Positions 1-8,761 of a DNA stretch of 64,000 nt are shown in pieces. Source of the DNA: an uncultured Bacteroidales bacterium (GTDB lineage: Bacteria > Bacteroidota > Bacteroidia > Bacteroidales > F082); contig CAJOEZ010000009.1 in assembly GCA_905233685.1 (NCBI GenBank), positions 186,001 through 250,000 of the forward strand. The letters run 5' to 3'. The notes beneath the pieces are model-generated. The model did not search any database and was not told the DNA's origin. It saw only the letters and a list, made by a program, of their open reading frames with translations. How positions within the stretch are numbered: position 1 is the first letter of the stretch; each line of letters begins with the position of its first letter. Position numbers and translations under genes: made by a program.

Positions 1-908
1 TGAGAGAACTGCCCGTCGAAAGCTTCTTTGAGGAGACCGATCCGCAAGTGGAAAAGAAAATCTTCGCCGAACTGCTGAAGACCTACAAGAACGCCTTCAA
101 AGGTGAAGAACTGCCTGAAATCTACTCGATTATCGACAAGAAATTCAAAGGTGACATTGATGCTTTTGCTGACGATGTCTACACCAACTCCATCTTCGCC
201 ACTCCCGAGAGCATCAAGACTTTCTTGGCCAAGCCCAACCCGAAGAAAATCGGCAAGGACTACGCCTACCTCATGAGCAGCTCGATGATGGAAGTCATCA
301 TGAGCCACATGATGGACTACCGTCAGGCCATGCAAGCCGTGAGCGAGAACGACCATGTCTTCGTGAAAGGTCTGCGCGAGTATTATGCTGCCACTCAGCC
401 CGAGAAGAGCCTCTATCCCGACGCCAACTCGACGATGCGCATGACCTACGGCTCCGTCCAAGACTACATGCCTGCCGATGCCGTGCATTACGACTACGTT
501 TGCACTGCCAACGGTATCCTTGAGAAGTACGTTCCCGGCGACTACGAGTTTGACGCTCCCAAGCGCCTCATTGACCTCATCGAGAAGAAGGACTTCGGCG
601 TGTATGCCGACGACAACGGCGAACTCATCGTGTGCTTCCTGTCGACCAACGACATCACCGGCGGCAACTCCGGCAGCCCGATCATGAACGGCAAGGGCGA
701 ACTCATCGGCCTCGCCTTCGACGGCAACTGGGAAGCCATGAGCGGCGACGTGAACTTTGAGCCCAAACTCCAGCGCACCATCAACGTGGACGTGCGCTAT
801 GTGCTCTTCATCATCGACAAGTACGCTGGCGCCACCAACTTGATCAACGAACTCGACATCCGCAAAAGCGAGCCCAAACCGCTGCGCGTGGAAGAAGAGA
901 AAATCTAA
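1..908 (+). CDS. S46 family dipeptidyl-peptidase (DPP7/DPP11-like), C-terminal part
   Basis: The reading frame is open from base 3, so the gene begins upstream and only about 300 C-terminal residues are visible. The segment TGGNSGSPIMNGKGELIG carries the nucleophilic serine of S46 serine exopeptidases. These periplasmic or surface enzymes release dipeptides from oligopeptides in asaccharolytic and gut Bacteroidales. The residue 18 positions after the serine is Gly (in FDGNW). DPP11 enzymes, which prefer Asp/Glu, have Arg there as I recall, so this copy looks DPP7-like with hydrophobic P1 preference; that specificity is an inference. The catalytic His and Asp lie outside the window. A strong hairpin terminator follows the stop. 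Confidence 0.9.
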   Translation, partial: RELPVESFFEETDPQVEKKIFAELLKTYKNAFKGEELPEIYSIIDKKFKGDIDAFADDVYTNSIFATPESIKTFLAKPNPKKIGKDYAYLMSSSMMEVIMSHMMDYRQAMQAVSENDHVFVKGLREYYAATQPEKSLYPDANSTMRMTYGSVQDYMPADAVHYDYVCTANGILEKYVPGDYEFDAPKRLIDLIEKKDFGVYADDNGELIVCFLSTNDITGGNSGSPIMNGKGELIGLAFDGNWEAMSGDVNFEPKLQRTINVDVRYVLFIIDKYAGATNLINELDIRKSEPKPLRVEEEKI

Positions 909-925
909 ACCTAAGTTCATTTGAT

Positions 926-965
926 AAAAAACGGCTGTTTGGATGTCCAAACGGCCGTTTTTTTC
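926..965 (+). terminator. Rho-independent terminator after the S46 peptidase
   Basis: Arms 926-942 and 946-962 match at 16 of 17 positions around a 3-nt loop. The right arm runs into a T tract, so it ends the peptidase transcript. The next gene's promoter element starts at its edge. Confidence 0.85.
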
Positions 966-973
966 TATTTTTG
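966..973 (+). promoter_or_regulatory. Bacteroidetes -7 element (TATTTTTG) for the AlgX-like gene at 996
   Basis: TATTTTTG matches the Bacteroidetes consensus TAnnTTTG, 22 nt before the ATG. No clear -33 TTTG is seen. Confidence 0.6.
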
Positions 974-995
974 CCGCGCAATTTGAATCATTGAA

Positions 996-2309
996 ATGAA
1001 CAATCGGGTAAAAGAGGTTTTATGGGCGATGAGCCTCGTGGGAATGCTGGTGCTCTTCGTGCAGACCCAGTGGCATCCAGTGAAGTTCAGGGCATTGAAG
1101 CACGACTCCAAAGAAGCCCCAAAACCCGTTTTGACCTACGACAATTATAGAAATGGCGTCTTTCAAGCCCAGGCAGAAAGCTATCTGAGGGAGAATTTTG
1201 CCTTCAGGGAGTTCGGCATTCGCAGCTACAACCAACATCGCTATTGGCTTTGGAAGATTACCTGCAACCCGTTTTTCCGTCCCGGCAGGGGGCCTTGGAT
1301 GTATTACCTTCCAGGCGTGCTCGACTATTACGGGCAAGAAACCTCCAAATTCTTCGCGACGAACGACGACTTGGACGACTATGTGAACCATCAGGTTGAC
1401 ATGCTGACCGAGTTGCGCGACATCCTGAAACAGGACTATGGCATCGAGCTGCTCACTTTCATCGCGCCCGACAAGGCTTTCGTCTATCCCGAACACCTTC
1501 CTAAAATGACCCACGACACCACCGTGGGCGTTGCCGCTACCCGTTTTGCGCAACGGTTCGAGGAAACGGGCTTCCCCAATATCGACATGACGAGTTGGTT
1601 CGCGTCGATTGCCGACACTTCGTCGCGCCTGCTGTTCATGCCGATGGACACGCACTGGACTTTCTCATCGGCCTATGGCTACGATTCCCTTTTCACGCTG
1701 ATGGACAGCCTCAGCCCATACAGCATTCCGACGCTGAGAATCGACAGCATCACCGCAAGAAAATACGAAGGCAGGCAAGACGACGAGGCCACGCTCAACC
1801 TGCTCTTTAAGGTGAGAAACCACACGCCAGCCTACACCGCGCACGTCAGTGTGGAAGCCGACAGCACCTGCTGCAAGCCGAGGGCACTTTTCGTCGGCGA
1901 CTCGTTCATCTTCGCTTTCGAGAGCTTGATGCCCATGAGGGAATTGATTTCCTACTACGAAAACTGGTTCTATTATGACAAGGTCTTCAAAAGCTTCGAC
2001 AAGAAAACCTACCAAATCAACGAAATCAACCGCTTGAGAAGCATCCTCAACGTGGACTTTGTGGTGGTGTATTCAGTTGGCTATCAATGGTGTCGGGGAA
2101 CAAACGGCTTTGTCGAGGATGCCTTGGCTGCTATCAAGGACCCCTATCAGGTGGAGGTCGCACTGAAAATGAACGAGATGGAGGCCAAGCCCGAACTGAT
2201 GGCCATGATTGCTGAAAAAGCGGAAGACAGAGGTGTTTCGCTCGAAGAAATGCTTGAACTTGATGCCAAATGGCTGATTGATAACAAAAATGACTCTGAA
2301 AATGAATAG
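996..2309 (+). CDS. AlgX/AlgJ-like SGNH acyltransferase-related protein (DHHW type)
   Basis: A 437-residue protein with one N-terminal membrane anchor (about residues 8-25) and an extracytoplasmic SGNH-like domain. AlgX/AlgJ proteins move acetyl groups, supplied by an MBOAT protein, onto exopolysaccharide or cell-wall glycans. The family motifs are intact: DTHW (Asp about 218, His about 220) and GDSF (Ser about 303), matching the Asp-His and Ser of the AlgX triad. It is the only one of three paralogues here with the Asp. The MBOAT partner is encoded on the opposite strand at 5830-7296. Its 3' end overlaps the start region of the CotH-like gene, suggesting co-transcription. The glycan modified is unknown. 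Confidence 0.8.
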   Translation: MNNRVKEVLWAMSLVGMLVLFVQTQWHPVKFRALKHDSKEAPKPVLTYDNYRNGVFQAQAESYLRENFAFREFGIRSYNQHRYWLWKITCNPFFRPGRGPWMYYLPGVLDYYGQETSKFFATNDDLDDYVNHQVDMLTELRDILKQDYGIELLTFIAPDKAFVYPEHLPKMTHDTTVGVAATRFAQRFEETGFPNIDMTSWFASIADTSSRLLFMPMDTHWTFSSAYGYDSLFTLMDSLSPYSIPTLRIDSITARKYEGRQDDEATLNLLFKVRNHTPAYTAHVSVEADSTCCKPRALFVGDSFIFAFESLMPMRELISYYENWFYYDKVFKSFDKKTYQINEINRLRSILNVDFVVVYSVGYQWCRGTNGFVEDALAAIKDPYQVEVALKMNEMEAKPELMAMIAEKAEDRGVSLEEMLELDAKWLIDNKNDSENE

Positions 2310-4104
2310 GTGCCGATTATTCATATTATTTGTGTTTTGTCTATTCTCCATGTCAACAAATGCACAGTGGAAGGTGCTTTTTTCTGCCAACGGTGGCTTT
2401 TACGAGGACGTGTTCGAATTGGAACTGTTCAGCACCAACCCACAAGGGCACATTCGGTACACCATCAATGGCAACAGGCCTACGGCGCAGTCGCGGCAAT
2501 ACACCGAACCTTTGGTCCTGGATAGCAGTTTATTTTCAAAGTCAGACATATACACCATTATTAATACCATCCCGTCGATTTTCTATCTCCCCGACAGCAT
2601 CCAGCATTGCATTGTTATTCGTGCCGCTGTGTTCGACGAAAACGACAGTTGCATTAGTCCCGTGGCTACACAAAGTTATTTCATTCGTACTTTGGGTTGC
2701 GATTTTCACGGTCTGCCAGTGCTTTCCATTACAGCCGACTCGTTAGACTTATTCGACTATGACACAGGTATTTTCGTTCCAGGTGTCCATTATGACTTTA
2801 ACGATTCCACTAATACAGGCAATTACACCATGAGAGGTCGGGAATGGGAAAGACTAATTAACGTGGAGTTTTACGAACCTGACAACCAAGGTATCAACCA
2901 AGAGTGCGGAATGAGAACCCACGGTGGTGCCTCACGATGGTTCCAGCAAAAGGGCATGAAGCTTTATGCCCGTGAGGAATACGGCAAAAAACGCTTCTCG
3001 CACCGCTTTTTCGAAACCACGTCCGTCGAAAAGTTCAAGCACCTCAAATTGCATCCTTTCCGTTGCAGCAATTGGCTTCAAACTGGGGGACAGGATTATT
3101 TGGCACAAAGCATCGCCACCCATCTTGACATTGAGTCGATGGCGGTACGTCAAACGGTGGTTTTTCTCAACGGAGAATATTGGGGCATCTATACCCTTGA
3201 GGAATCGAATGATGAGCGATATTTGGAAGACCATTTCGATGCCGACCTTGAGAAAGTCAATATGGTTAAATTCTGGGGCGTACCTTATTATGGCGACCCT
3301 TCGGAGTGGCATGAGGTGTTTTGGTGGATGCCCACTGCCGACCTCACCCAGCCTGAAGACTCGGCCTATGCCTATTCGCATATCGATGTGGCGAATTTCA
3401 TTGACTACATGGTCTTTGAGACCTTTTCGGCCAACCTCGACTGGCCTGCCAACAATGTGATGATTTGGCAGGCAGAGACAGGGTCCCTTTTCAGATGGAT
3501 TTTCTATGACGGCGACGGCTGCTTCACGTTTCCTGATTATCAAGCAATTGAGAATAGCCTCAACCAAGACTTGAGTAGCATGGTGTTTGTGCGTTTTATG
3601 GAAAACCGCTCTTTTTTTGAAGCTTTTTGCGACCGATATGCCCAACTTTGTGACACCTACCTCAGTTATGATTTCATGAAATCAGTATTGGAGCAATATG
3701 GTCAAATCGTTGAGGGAGAGATAGATGCGCAGTCGTATCGCTTCGGCTTCCCAACAAGTCGGGACAGATGGCTCGCGGATATGGACAAGGCCGACGAGTT
3801 TCTCAGAACGCGTCACCAGTATTATTTGTCGGAAATCCAAAATCTTTGGTCCCTTCCAAAACAAGAAGCGGACATCCTGCAGTGTTATCCCAATCCTTCA
3901 TCGGGTGAGTTGCATCTGCGTTTCCAACTGGAAAGATCGGGGCAAACTGATATCGCCATCTACGACTTGTTAGGTCGTAGGGTGTTTTCTCAATCTTGTT
4001 TGGTGAGGGAAAATTTTGTTGAAACCACCATCAATCCAGTTTTGGTTCCCGGCGTTTATGTTTTGAAAGTGAACGGCTTCACCCAACGCATCGTCAGGTA
4101 TTGA
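2290..4104 (+). CDS. Secreted CotH-kinase-like protein with chitobiase-type domain and T9SS sorting domain
   Basis: About 604 residues. ATG codons at 2290 and 2302 precede a signal peptide ending near NAQ; I take 2290, which overlaps the upstream gene by 20 nt. After the signal comes a CHB_HEX_C-like beta domain (YTINGNRPT), then a CotH domain (GGASRWFQQKGMKLYARE, LEESNDERYL, FRWIFYDGDGCF), then a type A T9SS sorting domain (CYPNPSSGELHL through VPGVYVLKV). CotH proteins are atypical kinases known from spore coats, but secreted bacterial versions are mostly uncharacterised. Coupling to the AlgX-like gene suggests work on a surface polymer, which is an inference. It converges on the minus-strand gene ending at 4105 with no gap. 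Confidence 0.8.
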   Translation: MTLKMNRCRLFILFVFCLFSMSTNAQWKVLFSANGGFYEDVFELELFSTNPQGHIRYTINGNRPTAQSRQYTEPLVLDSSLFSKSDIYTIINTIPSIFYLPDSIQHCIVIRAAVFDENDSCISPVATQSYFIRTLGCDFHGLPVLSITADSLDLFDYDTGIFVPGVHYDFNDSTNTGNYTMRGREWERLINVEFYEPDNQGINQECGMRTHGGASRWFQQKGMKLYAREEYGKKRFSHRFFETTSVEKFKHLKLHPFRCSNWLQTGGQDYLAQSIATHLDIESMAVRQTVVFLNGEYWGIYTLEESNDERYLEDHFDADLEKVNMVKFWGVPYYGDPSEWHEVFWWMPTADLTQPEDSAYAYSHIDVANFIDYMVFETFSANLDWPANNVMIWQAETGSLFRWIFYDGDGCFTFPDYQAIENSLNQDLSSMVFVRFMENRSFFEAFCDRYAQLCDTYLSYDFMKSVLEQYGQIVEGEIDAQSYRFGFPTSRDRWLADMDKADEFLRTRHQYYLSEIQNLWSLPKQEADILQCYPNPSSGELHLRFQLERSGQTDIAIYDLLGRRVFSQSCLVRENFVETTINPVLVPGVYVLKVNGFTQRIVRY

Positions 4105-5826
4105 TTATAACACGATTTCGCCCTGCTCAATCTGGTAGTTGATAATCCAAGCGGCATCGGCATGAAGCTGCTCCTCTACGGAAATGCCATTGGCCTTGGC
4201 CTTCTCGCGGATGTTTTCCATCAGCTCGGGGTTGTTGTTGCGGATTTCGTCCTCCATCGCCTTCACCAAGCTTTCAACATAGGTTTGCCGCGAAAACACA
4301 TTCGGCTCATCACGCATCAAAGGCCTGTCGTTCAATATGTTCTGCGCCTCCATTTTCAACACCTGCTCCAAAGTGGTGTTGCGGATGACTGTCTGGCATT
4401 GCAGGTTTTTCATCCAAGCCGTGTCTTGCTTGATGTCGCGGATGGCCAAAACTTCGGGAATCCTTGGATTTCGTGCCGTGGGGACGCTGTCGCCCGCGAT
4501 TTCGGGGAAATACCTTTCAGGGTGCTTGACGACCATTTCGTAAGCCAATCCGCCCAAGGTGAGTTGCGGGTCGTCGCGGAGCTTGGCCATCGTGGCCTCG
4601 TCGCGACCTAAGCTGTCAATCAAATGCTGGCGCACTTCCGCCACGCGGTCGTCGCTGACGCACAAGGCCATCAAGGCCTGCTCAGCGAAACCAAAGCTCA
4701 TCTTGCACATCTGGTCGCCCTCGGCAAACCACACCACATAGCCCGACTCCAACAAGGTTTGCAGTATGTCTAACTCGCCGACCATCGTCATGCGCTTATA
4801 GCCCTTGCCGTAGTAAACCGTTGAGTTATAGTACCAATACTGCGACCCTGGGAAGATTTCACTGAGAGGGACGAAATCGTACATGCGCATCAGGAAGGAG
4901 GTGCCGACAAAGATGGCCGAGGGCTGCACCGTTGTGGAGTCCGTCAGGAAAGTAACGGGGGCGTCGTAAAGACGGTCGTAGTCATGCCGAATGGGGCGCA
5001 TCAGGTTGGCGAGGTTCTCGATGTCGTAGTCATTTTCCAAGATTTCCTCGGTGCTTGGATGCAAAGCCCCAAATTGGAGTTTCGGCAATTCAACTCCCTT
5101 TAAATCAGCCATAAAGCGAATCAATGAATCTGTGGCGAAGGCAGCCGAAAAGCACCAATGAGCCCCTGTTTGCGGAAACAACGAATAAGGCAAAGTGTCG
5201 GCTTCTTTCAGCTCCTTAAACCATTTCGTCATCTCAATATAGGGAAAACCGTATTCATCAAACTTGGCAGAATAATACTCCCTAGCGTTGATAGAGGTCG
5301 TATCAAACTCCCTGTCGGGCAAATGTTCAGGATAGAGAAAACCTTTTTGGGGTGCCATAAAGACAAGAAAATCAACATCGTATTCCTTCAACACACCACG
5401 CAATTTCCACATCAGCTGAGCTTCCCGGTCGTAGGCTTCGCGGGCTTCTTCGTTCGAGTCATACCAACGATACATCTCCGTTCCATAATAATCGTTCACA
5501 TGCTGGATGAAATAGAGCCATTTATCCTTACCGACGATGATGTTATCGTTGGTGCTTGTTCGGAAAAAGTCGTACAAAAACTGGTTGTAGAATCGAATCA
5601 GCGGCTCGCGAAAACCGAAATTCTCCTTGAGGAAAGGCTCAAACTGGGCTTGAAATTGCCCTGTGCGATAGGTCTCCAAAGTCAAGTGCGGCTCAGGTGC
5701 TGGAACAAAAACACCATTCAAAGGCTTGAAGGTAAACAACTTCGTCTGTCTCTGAATCATCTGCACAAAGAGCAGAAGCATTGTCAGCACGAAAAGAAAA
5801 ACTTTTATGAAGCTGTTCTTTTTCAT
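4105..5826 (-). CDS. AlgX/AlgJ-like SGNH protein, divergent paralogue with altered catalytic motif
   Basis: A 573-residue protein with an N-terminal membrane segment (about residues 8-22) and an AlgX/DHHW-type domain. The usual DxHW motif reads GAHW (His about 223), so the catalytic Asp is replaced by Gly. The nucleophile block reads GTSF (Ser about 310) instead of GDSF. It has a C-terminal extension of about 110 residues compared with the 996-2309 protein. It starts 3 nt after the MBOAT gene stop, so it is the last gene of the operon 8698-7283, 7296-5830, 5826-4105. It may bind or present a glycan rather than acetylate it, or use another acid; the sequence alone cannot decide. Confidence 0.75.
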   Translation of the reverse strand: MKKNSFIKVFLFVLTMLLLFVQMIQRQTKLFTFKPLNGVFVPAPEPHLTLETYRTGQFQAQFEPFLKENFGFREPLIRFYNQFLYDFFRTSTNDNIIVGKDKWLYFIQHVNDYYGTEMYRWYDSNEEAREAYDREAQLMWKLRGVLKEYDVDFLVFMAPQKGFLYPEHLPDREFDTTSINAREYYSAKFDEYGFPYIEMTKWFKELKEADTLPYSLFPQTGAHWCFSAAFATDSLIRFMADLKGVELPKLQFGALHPSTEEILENDYDIENLANLMRPIRHDYDRLYDAPVTFLTDSTTVQPSAIFVGTSFLMRMYDFVPLSEIFPGSQYWYYNSTVYYGKGYKRMTMVGELDILQTLLESGYVVWFAEGDQMCKMSFGFAEQALMALCVSDDRVAEVRQHLIDSLGRDEATMAKLRDDPQLTLGGLAYEMVVKHPERYFPEIAGDSVPTARNPRIPEVLAIRDIKQDTAWMKNLQCQTVIRNTTLEQVLKMEAQNILNDRPLMRDEPNVFSRQTYVESLVKAMEDEIRNNNPELMENIREKAKANGISVEEQLHADAAWIINYQIEQGEIVL

Positions 5827-5829
5827 GGC

Positions 5830-7296
5830 TCAGAACCTAAAGTAGATGAACGGACTGAAGTCGGAGGCATTCAAGGCGGCCACGCAGAAAACAAAAGCGA
5901 AGGCAGCCACAACCCACACGGCAATGTGCTGGCCATCAGTGTAATCGGTGAAATATACCTTTTCTTGCACCTTTTGGCCGAATTTGGTCAGCGTGAGGAA
6001 GGAGAAGAAGGCCGCCACAATCATCGTGGTGTAAAGTTGCGCGTTGGCGCTGAACGGCAGCAGCGTGAACTCGAAGGCGAACATCCGCTTGATGAGCAGC
6101 CAGGCCAAACTGAAGTCCTCGACGCGGAAAAACACCCAAATCAAGTTCACCAAAAGGAAAGTGAGGATGACGCTCGGCACCTTGCCAATTTTCTTCATCA
6201 CCTTGCCGAGGAAGAGCTTGTCGGCACAGATGAAGAAGCCATGCAACGCGCCCCAAACCAGGAAGTTCCACGACGCACCGTGCCACAAACCCGACAGCAA
6301 GAAACAGACCCACAGGTTGAAATACATTCGGCCTTTGCCCTTGCGGTTGCCACCAAGCGGGATGTAGAGGTAGTTCATGATAAACGCGCCCAAGGTCATG
6401 TGCCAACGACGCCAAAACTCAGTAATGGAGCCTGAAGTGTAAGGGTTGTCGAAGTTTTCCGGGAACTTGAAGCCCATCATGCGCCCGAGGCCGATGGCCA
6501 TGTCGCTGTAGCCCGCGAAGTCGAAGTAGATTTGGAAGGTGTAGGCCAACGAAACAATCCAAGCGGTGGTGCTGTCCAAAGCCGCCACGCGAGTGAAGAT
6601 TTCGGAGATTTGACCCGGGTCAAGCAGGCTGAAATTGGCGGGGCCAAGGATGGCATCCACTTGTGCGCCGATCACGTCGGCGATGAGGATTTTTTTGCAC
6701 AGACCGATGACGAAGCGGTAGAACCCCTGCAAACGGTCGCTCATGTTCGACTCGCGATTGCGGATTTGGTCGGCCACATCACAGTAGCGGATGATGGGAC
6801 CGGCAATCAGCTGCGGGAACATAGTGATATACAGCACAAAATCAGTGAGTTTCTCCATCGGCTTGTTCACGCCACGATAGGTGTCGAGGGTGTAGGTGAC
6901 GCTCTGGAAAGAGAAGAACGATATGCCGATGGGCAGCAAAATCCGCCTCCAGGTGAGCGGCGTATGACCTGTCAAACCAAGAATCAGGTTCAGGTTCTCC
7001 ATCGTGAAGTTGCCGTACTTATAGAACAGCAACAACCCAATCGGGATGATGATGGAGAGGCCGCAGAGTAGCTTCTTCAGCCCTGGCTTCTCGGTCTTGC
7101 ACATCCACTTGACCAAGAAGAAATTGGCCACCGTGGAACCGACCAATTGGAGGATGAAGTCCGGCGCACCGTAGGCGTAGAACACCAACGAGGCGAGCAG
7201 GAGGATGTAGTTGCGGGCTTTCTTCGGCGTCAGGAAGTAGACGAGGAAGAAAATCGGCATGAAATAAAGCAGGAAAACGTTGCTACTGAATACCAT
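5830..7296 (-). CDS. MBOAT family membrane O-acyltransferase (AlgI/DltB/PatA-like)
   Basis: A 488-residue polytopic membrane protein of the AlgI type. These proteins carry acyl groups across the inner membrane and hand them to an AlgJ/AlgX-type protein for O-acylation of polysaccharide or peptidoglycan. Conserved blocks are FWRRWHMTLGAFIMNYLYIP (about residues 300-320) and LSGLWHGASWNFLVWGALHG, the latter containing the essential His. The start codon overlaps the 3' end of the upstream AlgX-like gene by 14 nt and the stop is 3 nt from the next one, so the three are probably translationally coupled. One MBOAT with three candidate extracytoplasmic partners suggests several acceptors or sequential transfer. 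Confidence 0.9.
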   Translation of the reverse strand: MVFSSNVFLLYFMPIFFLVYFLTPKKARNYILLLASLVFYAYGAPDFILQLVGSTVANFFLVKWMCKTEKPGLKKLLCGLSIIIPIGLLLFYKYGNFTMENLNLILGLTGHTPLTWRRILLPIGISFFSFQSVTYTLDTYRGVNKPMEKLTDFVLYITMFPQLIAGPIIRYCDVADQIRNRESNMSDRLQGFYRFVIGLCKKILIADVIGAQVDAILGPANFSLLDPGQISEIFTRVAALDSTTAWIVSLAYTFQIYFDFAGYSDMAIGLGRMMGFKFPENFDNPYTSGSITEFWRRWHMTLGAFIMNYLYIPLGGNRKGKGRMYFNLWVCFLLSGLWHGASWNFLVWGALHGFFICADKLFLGKVMKKIGKVPSVILTFLLVNLIWVFFRVEDFSLAWLLIKRMFAFEFTLLPFSANAQLYTTMIVAAFFSFLTLTKFGQKVQEKVYFTDYTDGQHIAVWVVAAFAFVFCVAALNASDFSPFIYFRF

Positions 7297-8698
7297 GGTT
7301 TTCTGATTTTGTGTTTTTTATTCTTTGTTTCGAGGGCCAATTCATGAGACCTTGTTCGATTTGGTAATTGACGACCCATTCCGCATCGTCATGCAGAGCT
7401 TGTTCGATGCTTACGTTCCGTTGGGCAGCCTTTTCGCGTATCATGTCCATCGAGCTGGGGTCGGCCAAAAGTTTGGCGACAGTCCGCTTGATTTCTCGCT
7501 CGATGAAGGCAACCGAGTCGAAAGCGATGCTATCATTTATATTGGCCAAGACCTCAATCGCTTTTTGGGTGAAGCCATCATTGAGCCGATATTGTTGCGT
7601 GGCGCAATAGAACAAGACGATGAAGTCGGCAGAGAGCAGTTCTTCAGCAAAGTCAAGCTCAGCCACCGAGTCATACGGTGGATAGTAATAGACGGAACTG
7701 TTGTAGTACCAATAAGGGATTTGCGAAAAAAACTCGCCAAAGGGAAGCTGGAAGGCGATGGTCCACCAGAACGAATCGCCGATGACAATCATTTTGGGCT
7801 TCGTGGCGGTGGTGTCTTCGTCAGCCCTGACCTCTGCATACCAATACTTGGGTTTCGGCAGCGGTCTGGCAAGGTTGAGCAGGCTCTCAAGGTCGTCGTC
7901 GGGGTCTTGTGCCTTGCCAAGTTCTCTCGGCCCTATGACGAGGTTATGCATATTGATGCCGCCCAAATGTTCCATGTATCGGATGAGCGTGTCGGCACCT
8001 TGCAAGGCAGCATATTTCGACCAGTGCGTTCCTGTTTTCGGAAACAGCATAAAGTCTGCTGTATCCTTGATTTGAAGGAACCACTGCTCCAGATTGAGGT
8101 GATTGATGCCGAGCCTCGTGTATTCTTTCTCATTGAAAAAACGAGCTGATATTTTAGGCTCATTATCAAATCTTGTATCTTGGTTTTCAGGAAGATACTC
8201 AGGATAAATCAAATCCTTGGCAGGTGCCATGCAAACAAAAAGGTGGATGCCTCGCTCTTCTAATAGTTGCTGCAACTGAAGCAATTGCTCCGCCTCCAAA
8301 GTGAGCATCATGGCCATTTGGGTCGAATCGGAAGCATATTGGCGAAACTGTCGCTGATAATGGTCGGCCACCACCCAAGGCTCGTACATCCAGCCGTCCT
8401 TGCCGAACAAGACCTGCCCCTCAGTGACAGGTGTCTTGCCGTAAAAGTCCCAAAGGTATTGGTTATAAAGGCGGATCAGTGGCTCGCGGCAACCAAAGTG
8501 CTGTTTCAGGTAAGGCTCCACCTGCTGCTGGAAACTGCCGTCGCAACAGTTCTGGAACGTCAACTTTGGCTTTGGTTCTTCCACAACCACGCCTTTCAAC
8601 GGCTTGAATCTCGGCCAGTTGAGCCAGTTTTGCAGCATTGAGGCCAACAAAAGCACCGCAGAAAGGGCGAACAATATGGTTTTTGTGGTGGTTTTCAT
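7283..8698 (-). CDS. AlgX/AlgJ-like SGNH protein, second divergent paralogue
   Basis: I place the start at the ATG at 8698 (MKTTTKTILFALSAV), which gives 471 residues with a normal N-terminal membrane anchor. The frame stays open upstream to 9166, but that stretch lies antisense to the U32 gene. The catalytic block reads GTHW (His about 225) with Gly where Asp is expected, while GDSF (Ser about 309) is intact. It resembles the 4105-5826 protein more than the 996-2309 one in this motif. It is first in the operon with the MBOAT gene and has its own promoter element 12 nt upstream of the ATG. Confidence 0.8.
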   Translation of the reverse strand: MKTTTKTILFALSAVLLLASMLQNWLNWPRFKPLKGVVVEEPKPKLTFQNCCDGSFQQQVEPYLKQHFGCREPLIRLYNQYLWDFYGKTPVTEGQVLFGKDGWMYEPWVVADHYQRQFRQYASDSTQMAMMLTLEAEQLLQLQQLLEERGIHLFVCMAPAKDLIYPEYLPENQDTRFDNEPKISARFFNEKEYTRLGINHLNLEQWFLQIKDTADFMLFPKTGTHWSKYAALQGADTLIRYMEHLGGINMHNLVIGPRELGKAQDPDDDLESLLNLARPLPKPKYWYAEVRADEDTTATKPKMIVIGDSFWWTIAFQLPFGEFFSQIPYWYYNSSVYYYPPYDSVAELDFAEELLSADFIVLFYCATQQYRLNDGFTQKAIEVLANINDSIAFDSVAFIEREIKRTVAKLLADPSSMDMIREKAAQRNVSIEQALHDDAEWVVNYQIEQGLMNWPSKQRIKNTKSENHGIQ

Positions 8699-8710
8699 AA
8701 AATAAGCGTG

Positions 8711-8718
8711 CAAAATTA
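8711..8718 (-). promoter_or_regulatory. -7 element (TAATTTTG on minus strand) for the acylation operon
   Basis: The plus strand reads CAAAATTA, 12 nt before the minus-strand ATG at 8698. Together with the plus-strand element at 8750-8757 it forms a compact divergent promoter. Confidence 0.6.
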
Positions 8719-8749
8719 GGAAAATTCTCTGAATCGCGCTGAAAAACCG

Positions 8750-8757
8750 TAAATTTG
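8750..8757 (+). promoter_or_regulatory. -7 element (TAAATTTG) for the U32 gene
   Basis: It lies only 4 nt from the ATG at 8762, implying a nearly leaderless transcript. Confidence 0.6.
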
Positions 8758-8761
8758 CGGC

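Noticed and set aside
5158-6435. 425-codon plus-strand open frame
   Set aside because: It lies antisense to the AlgX-like and MBOAT genes, which carry clear motifs; its translation has no signal or domain.
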